From Rhodopseudomonas faecalis (GTDB taxonomy: Bacteria; Pseudomonadota; Alphaproteobacteria; Rhizobiales; Xanthobacteraceae), in NCBI RefSeq assembly GCF_003217325.1, contig NZ_QJTI01000013.1, positions 42,258 to 106,257 of the forward strand: a stretch of DNA of 64,000 nucleotides, given 5' to 3'. Shown here piece after piece: positions 23,864-32,584 of this stretch. Position numbers and translations under genes: made by a program. The first letter of the stretch is position 1; each line of letters starts with the position of its first letter. The notes beneath the pieces were generated by a model. That model had not been told where the DNA came from, ran no database searches, and worked only from the letters and a program-made list of their open reading frames with translations.

Positions 23864-25012
23864 ATGGCGGCGCGACCCCGGTCCCTTTCGGAGCGCGGAC
23901 AGCTCGACCTGTTTCGAGCGCTCCCCGGCGACTTCGCGCCACGAGACGCGCAGGATCTCATGGCCTATCCGTTTTTTTCCCTCTCGAAATCCCATCGCGT
24001 CGCCCCGATCGATTTCGCCGCAGGCAACATCTCGATCCGAGTCGAGGCCGTGCCAGACCACGGCATGGCGACCATCTGGGACGCCGACATCCTCATCTGG
24101 GCTGCCAGCCAGATCGTCGAGGCTCGTGACGCCGGCCTTCGCACCTCCCGGCTGATGGCGGCCACCCCCTACGAAATCCTCATGTTCGTCGGACGCGGCA
24201 CCAGCTTGCGCGACTATCAGCGCCTGAAGGCAGCGCTCGATCGCCTGCAATCGACCACCGTCTCGACATCGATCCGGCAGCCTGCCGAAGGCCGGCGACA
24301 TCGCTTCTCCTGGATCAACGAATGGCAGGAGCGGACGGATCGCGACGGAAACCCGGCCGGGATCGAACTGATCGTTCCAGACTGGTTCTATCGCGCGGTT
24401 CTCGATGACGCGCTCGTGCTGACCATCGACCGGGCTTACTTCGATCTCACCGGCGGACTCGACCGCTGGCTCTATCGCCTGGTCCGCAAACACGGCGGTC
24501 GCCAGCGTAACGGCTGGCGGTTCGACTTCCGCCACCTCCATCAGAAGTCTGGCAGTCTGTCGCCATTCAAGCGCTTCGCCTTCGAGCTGCGCGACATCAT
24601 CCGCCGACAGCCTCTACCCGGCTACACGCTGTTCCTAGAAACGGAGATCGGAGGCCGTGTTCTGCTCGCCTTCGAGCCGTCCCCGGCCTGTGGACCGGCT
24701 GTGGATAGCCTCGTGCTATCGGGAACCCGGACTATCGTGCCATCGGGAACCCGAGGCTCGTGCTATCGGGAACCGAAACAGGGTCTAACCCACGGAAACA
24801 AAACCCGGAATCGCGCCCTTAACTTAGAGTCTAACCAAGAATCTAACTTTGAAGAGCGCGCCCGCGATGTGCAAAAGCTCATCCGCGACACCGCCCGCAA
24901 CCTCAGCACAGCCGCGAAGAAGAGCGCCGGATCAGTCAGCGCGTCAGCGCCGCACGCGCCGGAAACCGCACCTGAACTGCCGCTTCGTCCGCGGTCGGGA
25001 GGTGCGCGATGA
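23864..25012 (+). CDS. repA: Replication initiator protein A (RPA family)
   Basis: The 382-residue protein matches the RPA replication initiator family: ERGQLDLFRALPGDFAPRDA at the start, MAYPFFSLSKSHRVAPIDFA, ATPYEILMFVGRG, IELIVPDWFYRAVLD, YFDLTGGLDRWLYRLVRKHG, and SGSLSPFKRFAFELRDIIRR. The C-terminal 120 residues are low-complexity and variable. Together with ParA and a ribbon-helix-helix partner it suggests that the excised circle replicates and is partitioned. It ends with ATGA overlap to parA. Three 18-19 base direct repeats lie inside its 3' part (24711-24775). Confidence 0.88.
   Translation: MAARPRSLSERGQLDLFRALPGDFAPRDAQDLMAYPFFSLSKSHRVAPIDFAAGNISIRVEAVPDHGMATIWDADILIWAASQIVEARDAGLRTSRLMAATPYEILMFVGRGTSLRDYQRLKAALDRLQSTTVSTSIRQPAEGRRHRFSWINEWQERTDRDGNPAGIELIVPDWFYRAVLDDALVLTIDRAYFDLTGGLDRWLYRLVRKHGGRQRNGWRFDFRHLHQKSGSLSPFKRFAFELRDIIRRQPLPGYTLFLETEIGGRVLLAFEPSPACGPAVDSLVLSGTRTIVPSGTRGSCYREPKQGLTHGNKTRNRALNLESNQESNFEERARDVQKLIRDTARNLSTAAKKSAGSVSASAPHAPETAPELPLRPRSGGAR
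24711..24775 (+). repeat. Three iteron-like direct repeats inside repA
   Basis: TCGTGCTATCGGGAACCCG (24711-24729), TCGTGCCATCGGGAACCCG (24735-24753) and TCGTGCTATCGGGAACCG (24758-24775) repeat with a period of 23-24 bases. The third copy is read in a different codon phase (SCYREP rather than VLSGTR/VPSGTR), so conservation is at the DNA level, as for iterons bound by an initiator protein. Confidence 0.7.
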
Positions 25013-25647
25013 TCATTGCGCTCCTCAACCAGAAGGGCGGTGTCGGCAAGACGACGCTGGCGCTGCATCTCGCCGGCGAATGGGCCGGCCGCGGCAAGCG
25101 CATCACGCTGCTCGACGCCGACCCGCAGGGCTCCGCGCTCGACTGGTCGCAGCAGCGCAGCCGCGGTGGCCTTCCGCGCCTGTTCGGCGTTGTCGGCCTG
25201 GCGCGCGACACGCTGCATCGCGAGGCGCCCGAGCTGGCGCGCGACGTCGATCACGTCGTCATCGACGGACCGCCGCGCGTCGCCGGGCTGATGCGCTCAG
25301 CACTGCTCGCCGCTGACCTCGTGCTGATCCCGGTACAGCCATCACCGCTCGATGGCTGGGCCTCGGCCGAGATGCTGACGCTCCTGTCGGAGGCGCGCAT
25401 CTACCGGCCCGAGCTGCGCGCCCGCTTCATCCTCAATCGCTGCGGCGCGCGCACCGTGATTGCCCGCGAGACGGCCGAAATCCTCGCCGATCACGATCCG
25501 CCGGTGTTGCGCAACATGATCGGCCAGCGCGTCATCTATGCCGACGCGGCGCAGTCCGGTCGCCTCGCTTTCGAGATCGACGACGACGGTCCCGCCGCGC
25601 GCGAGATCGCCGCGCTCGTCACCGAGATCGAAAGGATCGCGCCATGA
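25009..25647 (+). CDS. parA: ParA-family partition ATPase
   Basis: The 212-residue protein begins MIIALLNQKGGVGKTTLALH: deviant Walker A KGGVGKTT (residues 9-16) with the signature lysine, then LLDADPQGSALDW (Walker A' region) and HVVIDGPPR (Walker B region). It is at the short end for ParA proteins and lacks an N-terminal DNA-binding domain, as in ParA-Ib types, which use a small ribbon-helix-helix partner. That partner is encoded immediately downstream (ATGA overlap). ATP-dependent segregation of the excised, replicating element is the expected role. Confidence 0.93.
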   Translation: MIIALLNQKGGVGKTTLALHLAGEWAGRGKRITLLDADPQGSALDWSQQRSRGGLPRLFGVVGLARDTLHREAPELARDVDHVVIDGPPRVAGLMRSALLAADLVLIPVQPSPLDGWASAEMLTLLSEARIYRPELRARFILNRCGARTVIARETAEILADHDPPVLRNMIGQRVIYADAAQSGRLAFEIDDDGPAAREIAALVTEIERIAP

Positions 25648-25892
25648 GCGAGCGATCCGAACGGAGCGGCTTTGCATCCCGCCCGACCAATGCCGACGCC
25701 TGGATCAGGTCCGCCGAGGTCGAACCTGCGCGGATCGCCGACGCCGCGACGGCCCGCCTGACCATCGACATCACGCCGGAGCTGCGGGGGCGGATCAAGA
25801 TCATCGCCTTCCAGCGCGGCGTCACCGTCGCCGACATGCTGCGCGAGTTGCTGGCGCGCGAATTCCCTTCAACATCAGGAGACACGCCATGA
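25644..25892 (+). CDS. Small ribbon-helix-helix partition partner
   Basis: The 82-residue protein has an unstructured N-terminus and a C-terminal RHH-like segment (about 38-75): ARLTIDITPELRGRIKIIAF, then RGVTVADMLRELLAREF. It overlaps parA (ATGA, 25644-25647) and the next gene (ATGA, 25889-25892). Position and fold suggest the centromere-binding partner of ParA. No ParB of usual size is linked to this parA. Confidence 0.7.
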   Translation: MSERSERSGFASRPTNADAWIRSAEVEPARIADAATARLTIDITPELRGRIKIIAFQRGVTVADMLRELLAREFPSTSGDTP

Positions 25893-26410
25893 CCGGCATC
25901 GCGGCCTCCGGCATGCGCGGCGGCCCGTCGCCGGCCGCGCTCCCCCACGACACGCTCACCCATGTCGAGCTGACCTGGGTCGAGAAGAAGATCGAGAACT
26001 GGATTCGCTTCGGCACGCACGCCCACGAACAAATTCTCAACCGTCGGCGGCGCGTCCTATCATTCCGCCCCGGCACAGTCTTCGCCTTCGTGCGATGGGC
26101 GTCGAACGACTTCGGCACGATCATCTCGCGCGTCGATATCGTGCGCGCCGTGGCGCGCGGCGAAGCCTACCAGACGCTGCCCTTCGTGCGGCCAGGCGGC
26201 GACATCCTGCTGAAGGTCGAGAGCTGGCCCAAGGTCGAGCGGGTGCTGCAGGCGATCGACGCCATCGAGCGCCTTGGCGTCGACCCGGAAGCGGTCTCGC
26301 CCGATCACTGGCGGCACATCCACAACCGACTCGCCGCCGGCCATGAGCCGCGCGCCTACACGCTCGAACATCATCGCGCCTTCCTGTTGCGCCGGAGGGC
26401 CGAGCCGTGA
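25889..26410 (+). CDS. DUF2840 domain protein
   Basis: The 173-residue protein contains DTLTHVELTWVEKKIENWIRFG, RRRRVLSFRPGTVFAFVRWASNDFGTI and a helical C-terminus ending HHRAFLLRRRAEP, the pattern of DUF2840 proteins that occur between parA and traF in rhizobial ICEs. No catalytic motif is visible and its function is unknown. Its ATG at 25889 overlaps the previous stop, and its own stop overlaps the GTG of traF, so it is an integral member of the operon. Confidence 0.8.
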   Translation: MTGIAASGMRGGPSPAALPHDTLTHVELTWVEKKIENWIRFGTHAHEQILNRRRRVLSFRPGTVFAFVRWASNDFGTIISRVDIVRAVARGEAYQTLPFVRPGGDILLKVESWPKVERVLQAIDAIERLGVDPEAVSPDHWRHIHNRLAAGHEPRAYTLEHHRAFLLRRRAEP

Positions 26411-26952
26411 GCCGCGCCGGGCTCCTCCTTGCGACGACGCTCGCCGCGCTCGGCGTCGGCTATCCCGGCCTCACGCCGATGCCGACCAAGCTGGTCTGGA
26501 ACGCATCGGCCAGCGCGCCGATCGGCCTCTACACAGTCGATTTCGACGGGCCGTTCGAAGTCACCGATCTGGTCGCCGTCGACGCGCCGGAGCCGCTTGC
26601 GTCGTTCCTCGCCGAGCGCGGCTATCTGCCCAATGGCGTGCCGCTGATGAAGCGCATCCTCGCCATATCAGGCCAGACCGTTTGCCGCTCGAACCTCACC
26701 ATCACGGTGGACGGTGTCGAGGTCGGCGCCGCGCTCGACCGCGATCGCGCCGGTCGCGATCTGCCCGTCTGGCAGGGCTGCCGCCGTGTCCAGACTGGCG
26801 AAGTCTTCCTGATGAACTGGCAGATCCGCGACAGCCTCGACGGCCGCTACTTCGGCCTGATCTCGACGGACCAGATCATCGGCCGCGCCATTCCCTTGTG
26901 GACCGATGAAGACGGCACTGGCCGCTTCGAATGGCGAGCGCCGACGCGCTGA
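26407..26952 (+). CDS. traF: Conjugative S26 signal peptidase TraF
   Basis: The 181-residue protein has an N-terminal signal/anchor (about 5-22), catalytic serine motif NASASAPIGLY (about 33-43), catalytic lysine in PLMKRILAI (about 77-85) and the S26 motif FGLISTDQIIGRAIPLW. TraF proteins process and cyclise the TrbC pilin in RP4-type systems, and trbC is present at 35028. The start is GTG (GTGA overlap with the previous stop). All catalytic residues are present. Confidence 0.9.
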   Translation: MSRAGLLLATTLAALGVGYPGLTPMPTKLVWNASASAPIGLYTVDFDGPFEVTDLVAVDAPEPLASFLAERGYLPNGVPLMKRILAISGQTVCRSNLTITVDGVEVGAALDRDRAGRDLPVWQGCRRVQTGEVFLMNWQIRDSLDGRYFGLISTDQIIGRAIPLWTDEDGTGRFEWRAPTR

Positions 26953-27020
26953 CCGCTTCCCCGTCGACGGGAGCGGTGCTCGCCGATGGTTTTCCCAACC
27001 TCACCGCCAAGGAGAAAGTC

Positions 27021-27368
27021 ATGCCCCAGATTGGCGAATTCACACGCGATGAAGCCGGTTTCATCGGAAACCTCGCGACGCTCTTACTGCATCAGGACAT
27101 CATCATCATCGCGGCCGAACCGTCTGACGCGGAGAACGCGCCAGATTATCGCGTTCACCTCTTTGACGGCATGAGCAACGAGACAGGCCCGGAGATCGGC
27201 GCGGCCTGGAAGCGCACCGGCGAGAAGGCCGGCGAATACGTCGCGCTGCTGATCGACGATCCGACATTCCCGCATCCGATCCGCGCCAATCTGTTCCGCG
27301 ACGACGATGCCGGCAAGGCTTGGTCGCTGCACTGGTCGCGCCCGCGCGATCGCGCCGAGAAGGATTGA
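27021..27368 (+). CDS. DUF736 family protein (second, divergent copy)
   Basis: The 115-residue protein starts MPQIGEFTRDEAGFIGNLAT after AAGGAG. It shares the DUF736 pattern with the protein encoded at 21412 (DAENAPDYRVHLFDG..., EIGAAWKRTGEKAGEYVALLIDDPTF, ANLF, SLHWSRP) but differs in most positions, so the duplication is old. It lies inside the transfer operon between traF and the transglycosylase gene. Function unknown. Confidence 0.85.
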   Translation: MPQIGEFTRDEAGFIGNLATLLLHQDIIIIAAEPSDAENAPDYRVHLFDGMSNETGPEIGAAWKRTGEKAGEYVALLIDDPTFPHPIRANLFRDDDAGKAWSLHWSRPRDRAEKD

Positions 27369-27371
27369 GCG

Positions 27372-28145
27372 ATGTCTGCTCGCCGTCAACCGACGAGCCG
27401 CTCGACGGCGTCCGGGCCGCGCTGCGCTGCCCGGCGCATGGCTCTCCTTCTCCTTTCCGGCCTTACCTTTGCGAACGCGATGCCGGCGGTCGTGATGGCG
27501 CAGGACGCGCCCGTCGATCGACCGACGACGCACGATACCTACGCCGATTACATCGCCGAGGCCTCGCGCCGCTTTGGCGTTCCCATCGCCTGGATCAGGG
27601 CGGTGATGCGCGCCGAAAGCGCCGGAGAATCGCGTGCGGTTTCCTCAGCCGGTGCGATGGGCCTGATGCAGATCATGCCCGCGACCTGGGCGGATTTGCG
27701 CGCGCGGCATGGCCTCGGCCGCGATCCCTACGATCCGCGCGACAACATCCTCGCGGGCACGGCGTACCTTCGCGAGCTGCACGATCGCTACGGCTCGCCG
27801 GGATTTCTCGCGGCCTATAACGCCGGACCAAGGCGCTATGAAGCGTCGCTCGCCGGCCGGCCGCTGCCGGCGGAAACACGCGCCTACGTCGCCTTGCTCG
27901 CGCTGATCATCGACGGTTCGGACGGCACGAGCCGAACCGCGATAGCTGCGATCGACCGATCGGCGTGGACACGCGCGCCGCTGTTCATCGCTCAGTCCAA
28001 TCGCGCTTCAGCCACCGCTTCCGTGCCGGCCGAGCATCCTGCCGATGACACCGCGGCTGCGGCCACGGCGCGCGATGTTTCGGCTATCGTGCCGCATTCG
28101 AACGGGCTGTTCGTCGCGCGAGCCTCTTCGGAGGAGCCGCAATGA
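27372..28145 (+). CDS. Lytic transglycosylase (VirB1/TrbN-like)
   Basis: The 257-residue protein has a signal peptide (hydrophobic core MALLLLSGLTFANAMPAVV, cleavage near AQDA) and an SLT domain: catalytic glutamate in MRAESAGESRAVSSAGAMGL, then LMQIMPATWADLRA and AAYNAGP. It cuts peptidoglycan so that the transfer apparatus can cross the periplasm. The C-terminal 80 residues are low-complexity. It begins four bases after the DUF736 stop and ends just before the candidate origin of transfer. Confidence 0.9.
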   Translation: MSARRQPTSRSTASGPRCAARRMALLLLSGLTFANAMPAVVMAQDAPVDRPTTHDTYADYIAEASRRFGVPIAWIRAVMRAESAGESRAVSSAGAMGLMQIMPATWADLRARHGLGRDPYDPRDNILAGTAYLRELHDRYGSPGFLAAYNAGPRRYEASLAGRPLPAETRAYVALLALIIDGSDGTSRTAIAAIDRSAWTRAPLFIAQSNRASATASVPAEHPADDTAAAATARDVSAIVPHSNGLFVARASSEEPQ

Positions 28146-28245
28146 TGGCAGATGGCGGCATTCGCAGCATATCGCACCCCAGCGTGTCCAAGAGGGCGCG
28201 GAGGTGGGAGGCAGGCACCACAACCGGAGGATGGCAGGATAAAAA

Positions 28246-28332
28246 GCCGCGAGGTGCGGCGTCGGTCGGTTGTGGTTTTTCAACAGGTTATGAGGCGATT
28301 TCGCGAGGTGCGGGATTTCCTCGCACCTCGCG
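28246..28332. other. Candidate origin of transfer (oriT) with inverted repeats
   Basis: In the 244-bp non-coding gap before the relaxase gene, CGCGAGGTGCG (28302-28312) and CGCACCTCGCG (28322-28332) form a perfect 11-bp inverted repeat with a 9-base loop, and an extra direct copy GCCGCGAGGTGCGGC lies at 28246-28260. Between them is a T-rich run (GGTTTTTCAACAGG). A relaxase-proximal inverted repeat is the usual oriT layout; the nick site itself cannot be read. Confidence 0.6.
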
Positions 28333-28389
28333 GCTACGCCGATTTTCCTGCGGTTTCCTGCGCTTGGCGCGATGCGCGGGGCATCGGCC

Positions 28390-30129
28390 ATGACCGGCGA
28401 CAGTGATTTCCGCATCCGGCCAGGCCGCATACGTTCGTCTCGTGCGCAGCAGGCCCGTCCCTTCATCGCGCAGGCTCTCGCCGCGGCGAAGAAGGCCGGA
28501 GCCGGCGTCTCGCGCTCTGGCCGGATCGCATCGGGAAACCGCTCGCGCTTCGGGCGCGGACAACGTGCAAGCATCCAGGCGAACCGGCTGCTCACGGCCC
28601 GCTCGCGTGGCGCCGTCATCAAGGCGCGCGTCGTGCGTCACTCTGCTCGCGCCGCGCCTCTCGCCACCCACCTCAACTATCTGCGCCGCGAGGGCGTGAC
28701 CCGTGATGGAGAGAAAGCCCATCTCTTCGGACCGGGCGGTGACGACGCCGATCCAAAGGCCTTCGCGGAGCGGTGCCAGGACGACCGCCACCATTTCCGG
28801 TTCATCGTCTCGCCCGACAATGCGACCGACATGGCCGACCTGCGGTCCTTTACCCGCGATCTCGTCACGCAGGTGGAAAAGGATCTCGACACCAGGCTCG
28901 ACTGGGTGGCCGTCGATCACTGGAACACCGAGCATCCCCATGTCCACCTGATCGTGCGCGGTGTTCGCGACGATGGGCAGGACCTCGTCATCTCGCGCGA
29001 CTACATCAAGGAAGGGATGCGCGATCGGGCGCGCGACCTCATCACGCAGGAGTTGGGGCCGCGCACTGATCTCGACATCCAGCGCAGCCTGGAGCGCCAG
29101 GTCGACGCCGAGCGCTTCACGCAGCTTGACCGCCAGCTCATCCGCGATGGCCATGCCGCGGGCGTCGTCGACATGGCCATCGATCCGAACGCAAGGCCCG
29201 ACGAATTTCACGCACTGAAGGTCGGACGGCTCCGCAAGCTGGAGAATCTTGGCCTCGCCGAACAGGTCGGCCCCGGTCAATGGGCGATCGACGCGAAGGC
29301 TGAGGCGACCCTGCGCGAACTCGGCGAGCGCGGCGACATCATCAAACGCATGCACCGGGCTTTGACGGATCGCGGCATCGAGCGCGGCTCGGCGAGCTAT
29401 GTGCTTGCCGCCGAGAGCCTCGACACGCCGATCGTCGGCCGGCTGGTCGACCGCGGTCTTGATGACGAGCTGAAGGGCACGGCCTACGCCGTGGTCGACG
29501 GCGTCGACGGCCGCACCCATCACATCAAGCTGCCCGACCTTGACGCCGCCGGCGACAGCGCGCCGGGCTCGATCGTCGAGCTGCGCAAGTTCGACGATGC
29601 GCAAGGCCAGCGCCGCGTCGCGATCGCCGTGCGCTCCGATCTCGACATTGATCGCCAGATCACGGCAACCGGCGCAACCTGGCTCGACCGGCAGAACATC
29701 GCGCGCGAGCCGGCCGCCCTGTCCGAGGGCGGCTTCGGCGCTGAGGTGCGGCAGGCGCTCGATCGGCGCGCGGATCATCTGGTCGCGCAAGGCTTCGGCG
29801 AGAGGCAGGGCCAGCGCGTCAGCTTCAATCGTGGTCTGATCGACACGCTGCGTCGTCGCGAGTTGGACGCCGTCGGCGAAAAGCTCGCGGCCGACACCGG
29901 CCAGCCATTCAATCGGGCTGGCGGCGGCGAATATGTCGCCGGCACCTACCGGCAGCGTATCGCACTCGCCTCCGGCCGCTTCGCCATGTTGGGCGACGGC
30001 CTCGGATTCCAGCTCGTGCCTTGGTCGCCCTCTCTCGAAAAGCAGCTCGGCAAACACGTCTCTGGCGTCGCCCGCGACGATGGCGGCGTCGATTGGAGCT
30101 TCGGCCGCAAGCGGGGGCTCGGCCTCTAA
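28390..30129 (+). CDS. Relaxase / mobilisation nuclease (VirD2-like, DUF3363)
   Basis: The 579-residue protein has a basic N-terminus (about 1-80), a candidate catalytic tyrosine in LATHLNYLRREG (Y97) and the metal-binding histidine motif VDHWNTEHPHVHLIVRG (H177, H182, H184, H186). A DUF3363-type C-terminal half follows (DEFHALKVGRLRKLENLGLA, then WLDRQNI). It is comparable to RlxS of ICEMlSymR7A. It would nick oriT, stay bound to the 5' end and lead the strand into the recipient through TraG. The ATG at 28390 is preferred to 28372 because the family starts M(T/S)xDDDFR-like. Confidence 0.9.
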   Translation: MTGDSDFRIRPGRIRSSRAQQARPFIAQALAAAKKAGAGVSRSGRIASGNRSRFGRGQRASIQANRLLTARSRGAVIKARVVRHSARAAPLATHLNYLRREGVTRDGEKAHLFGPGGDDADPKAFAERCQDDRHHFRFIVSPDNATDMADLRSFTRDLVTQVEKDLDTRLDWVAVDHWNTEHPHVHLIVRGVRDDGQDLVISRDYIKEGMRDRARDLITQELGPRTDLDIQRSLERQVDAERFTQLDRQLIRDGHAAGVVDMAIDPNARPDEFHALKVGRLRKLENLGLAEQVGPGQWAIDAKAEATLRELGERGDIIKRMHRALTDRGIERGSASYVLAAESLDTPIVGRLVDRGLDDELKGTAYAVVDGVDGRTHHIKLPDLDAAGDSAPGSIVELRKFDDAQGQRRVAIAVRSDLDIDRQITATGATWLDRQNIAREPAALSEGGFGAEVRQALDRRADHLVAQGFGERQGQRVSFNRGLIDTLRRRELDAVGEKLAADTGQPFNRAGGGEYVAGTYRQRIALASGRFAMLGDGLGFQLVPWSPSLEKQLGKHVSGVARDDGGVDWSFGRKRGLGL

Positions 30130-30153
30130 TCTCTCTCGGAAAGGACCGTCGCC

Positions 30154-32142
30154 ATGTCGGCAACAAAAATCCTCTGGGGCCAGATCCTCACCGTCTTCCT
30201 GATCGTGCTCGCCACCACCTGGGGCGCCACCGAATATGTCGCGTGGAATCTCGGCTTTCAGGCGCAGCTCGGCCCGGCCTGGTTCTCAATCTTGGGCTGG
30301 CCGTTCTACTATCCCCCCGCCTTTTACTGGTGGTGGTATTTCTACGACGCCTATGCGCCGTCGATTTTCATCGAGGGCGCATTCATCGCCGCGTCCGGCG
30401 GCTTCATCTCGATCGCGATCGCCATCGGCATGTCGGTCTGGCGCGCACGCGAGGCCAAGAAGGTCGAGACCTATGGTTCGGCGCGCTGGGCCGAGAAGAA
30501 AGAGGTGGAGGCGGCCAGCCTTCTCGGTCCCGATGGCGTCGTGCTGGGGCGCTACGATCACGCCTATCTCCGCCACGACGGGCCGGAGCATGTGCTATGC
30601 TTCGCGCCAACGCGCAGCGGCAAAGGCGTCGGCCTGGTCGTCCCCTCGCTGCTGACCTGGCCGGGCAGCGCTATTGTCCATGACATCAAGGGCGAGAACT
30701 GGCAGCTCACCGCCGGCTTTCGCGCCAAGCACGGCCGCGTCCTGCTGTTCGATCCGACCAACACCAAATCCGCAGCGTACAATCCACTGCTAGAGGTGCG
30801 CCGCGGCGAATGGGAAGTCCGCGACGTCCAGAACATCGCCGACATTCTGGTCGATCCCGAAGGTTCGCTTGAGAAACGGAACCATTGGGAGAAAACCAGC
30901 CATGCGCTGCTCGTCGGCGCGATCCTCCATGTCCTCTACGCCGAGGATGACAAGACACTCGCCGGCGTCGCGGCATTCCTCTCCGATCCGAAGCGCCCGA
31001 TCGAGTCCACCTTGGCCGCCATGATGAAAACCGCCCACCTCGGCGAGGCCGGGCCGCACCCCGTCATCGCCAGTGCGGCGCGCGAGCTGCTCAACAAATC
31101 GGACAACGAGCGCTCGGGCGTGCTCTCCACAGCCATGTCGTTTCTCGGCCTCTATCGCGATCCCGTCGTCGCCGAGGTGACGCGGCGCTGCGATTGGCGG
31201 ATCGCGGACATCGTGGGCGACAAGCGGCCGACGACGCTCTACCTCGTCGTGCCGCCCTCCGACATCAACCGCACCAAGCCGCTCATCCGTCTGATCCTCA
31301 ATCAGGTCGGTCGCCGACTGACCGAGGATCTGCAGGCGAAGGCCGGACGGCACCGGCTGTTGCTGATGCTCGACGAGTTCCCCGCGCTCGGCCGTCTGGA
31401 TTTCTTCGAGTCAGCGCTGGCGTTCATGGCCGGATATGGCCTGAAAAGCTTTCTCATCGCCCAGTCGCTCAACCAGATAGAAAAGGCCTACGGGGCGAAC
31501 AACTCCATCCTCGACAACTGCCATGTCCGCGTCAGCTTCGCCACCAACGACGAACGCACGGCGAAGCGCGTGTCGGATGCGCTCGGCACGGCCACCGAGA
31601 TGAAGGCGATGAAGAATTATGCCGGCCACCGGCTTTCACCCTGGCTCGGCCATCTGATGGTGTCGCGCTCGGAAACGGCGAGGCCTCTGCTGACCCCCGG
31701 CGAGATCATGCAGCTTCCGCCTGCGGACGAGATCGTCATGGTGGCCGGCACGCCGCCGATCCGCGCGAAGAAGGCTCGCTACTATGAGGATGCCCGCTTC
31801 AAGGAGCGCCTGCTGCCGCCGCCGTCGCTTGCCGTGCCGACTCAGGGACGACCTGACGATTGGACGACATTGCCGCGTCCAACGCGCCCGGACCTGCTCG
31901 ATTCCAACTCTGCCGGCGACGCATCCGACGAAGATCCGACCGAGTCGGAACGTCGGCATCAGCCCGAGCTAAGCCGGGTGCAGCCGGTGGAGAAGAAGCC
32001 ACCCGTCGAAAACGAATTCGAGATCGATGTCGAGCGCGATGAGGATGAGGACGCTGCCGCCCGTAACCGCCGCATGACGCGGATGATGCAGGGCGTGGCG
32101 CGGCAGGTTTCGCTCGACCCCAACGACGGCATGGAGCTGTGA
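30154..32142 (+). CDS. traG: Type IV coupling protein TraG/VirD4
   Basis: The 662-residue protein has two N-terminal membrane spans (about 10-30 and 75-95), Walker A APTRSGKGVG (151-160), Walker B LLLMLDEFPALGRL (about 404-417) and the TraG/VirD4 motif GYGLKSFLIAQSLNQI. The acidic/polar tail (about 590-640) is typical. It is an inner-membrane hexameric ATPase linking the relaxosome to the Trb channel. It starts 24 bp after the relaxase stop with GGAAAGGA-type signal. Confidence 0.95.
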   Translation: MSATKILWGQILTVFLIVLATTWGATEYVAWNLGFQAQLGPAWFSILGWPFYYPPAFYWWWYFYDAYAPSIFIEGAFIAASGGFISIAIAIGMSVWRAREAKKVETYGSARWAEKKEVEAASLLGPDGVVLGRYDHAYLRHDGPEHVLCFAPTRSGKGVGLVVPSLLTWPGSAIVHDIKGENWQLTAGFRAKHGRVLLFDPTNTKSAAYNPLLEVRRGEWEVRDVQNIADILVDPEGSLEKRNHWEKTSHALLVGAILHVLYAEDDKTLAGVAAFLSDPKRPIESTLAAMMKTAHLGEAGPHPVIASAARELLNKSDNERSGVLSTAMSFLGLYRDPVVAEVTRRCDWRIADIVGDKRPTTLYLVVPPSDINRTKPLIRLILNQVGRRLTEDLQAKAGRHRLLLMLDEFPALGRLDFFESALAFMAGYGLKSFLIAQSLNQIEKAYGANNSILDNCHVRVSFATNDERTAKRVSDALGTATEMKAMKNYAGHRLSPWLGHLMVSRSETARPLLTPGEIMQLPPADEIVMVAGTPPIRAKKARYYEDARFKERLLPPPSLAVPTQGRPDDWTTLPRPTRPDLLDSNSAGDASDEDPTESERRHQPELSRVQPVEKKPPVENEFEIDVERDEDEDAAARNRRMTRMMQGVARQVSLDPNDGMEL

Positions 32143-32149
32143 AGCGCCG

Positions 32150-32584
32150 ATGTCGAAATCACCGAGAAAGCAGCGCCTCTCCGTCTACCTCGACCCTGCC
32201 GTAATGGGACGATTGGCGGAACATGCTGCGCGCCGCGATCATTCGCGGTCCCTGATTGCAGAGGCCGCCATCGAGTCCTTCCTGTCACCAGATGCAGCGG
32301 AACGACAGGAGGCCGTCGTCACTAAACGTCTGGACCAGCTCGATCGTCGCATGACGCGGTTGGAGCGGGATGTCGCTATCTCGGTTGAGACGCTCGCCGT
32401 GTTCATCCGCTTCTGGCTATCCACGACGCCGGCGCTTCCCGAACCAGCCGCGCAGGCCGCGCGCGCTAAGACCGGAGAGCGTTATGACCAGTTCGTGACG
32501 GCGCTTGGCCGACGACTCGCCAAGGGGCCGAAGCTCCGGCAGGAAATTTCCGAGGATGTCAGCCCTCAAGGGGATGAAGGGTAG
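32150..32584 (+). CDS. CopG-type ribbon-helix-helix protein
   Basis: The 144-residue protein starts with an RHH domain (QRLSVYLDPAVMGRLAEHAA, RRDHSRSLIAEAAIESFL; about 8-48) and continues with a coiled coil (KRLDQLDRRMTRLERDV) and a hydrophobic segment (about 82-92). CopG genes between traG and trbB are usual in such elements and probably regulate the trb genes. Its 3' end overlaps by 19 bp the convergent nuclease-like gene at 32566, so the insertion of that gene was compact. Confidence 0.85.
   Translation: MSKSPRKQRLSVYLDPAVMGRLAEHAARRDHSRSLIAEAAIESFLSPDAAERQEAVVTKRLDQLDRRMTRLERDVAISVETLAVFIRFWLSTTPALPEPAAQAARAKTGERYDQFVTALGRRLAKGPKLRQEISEDVSPQGDEG

Noticed and set aside
28142..28393. Small plus-strand open frames between the transglycosylase and relaxase genes
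   Set aside because: They run through the inverted repeats of the candidate oriT and have no ribosome binding site or protein pattern.
28288..30057. A 589-residue minus-strand open frame opposite the relaxase
   Set aside because: The composition is typical of antisense to a GC-rich gene, there is no start signal, and the plus strand has the histidine motif of a relaxase.
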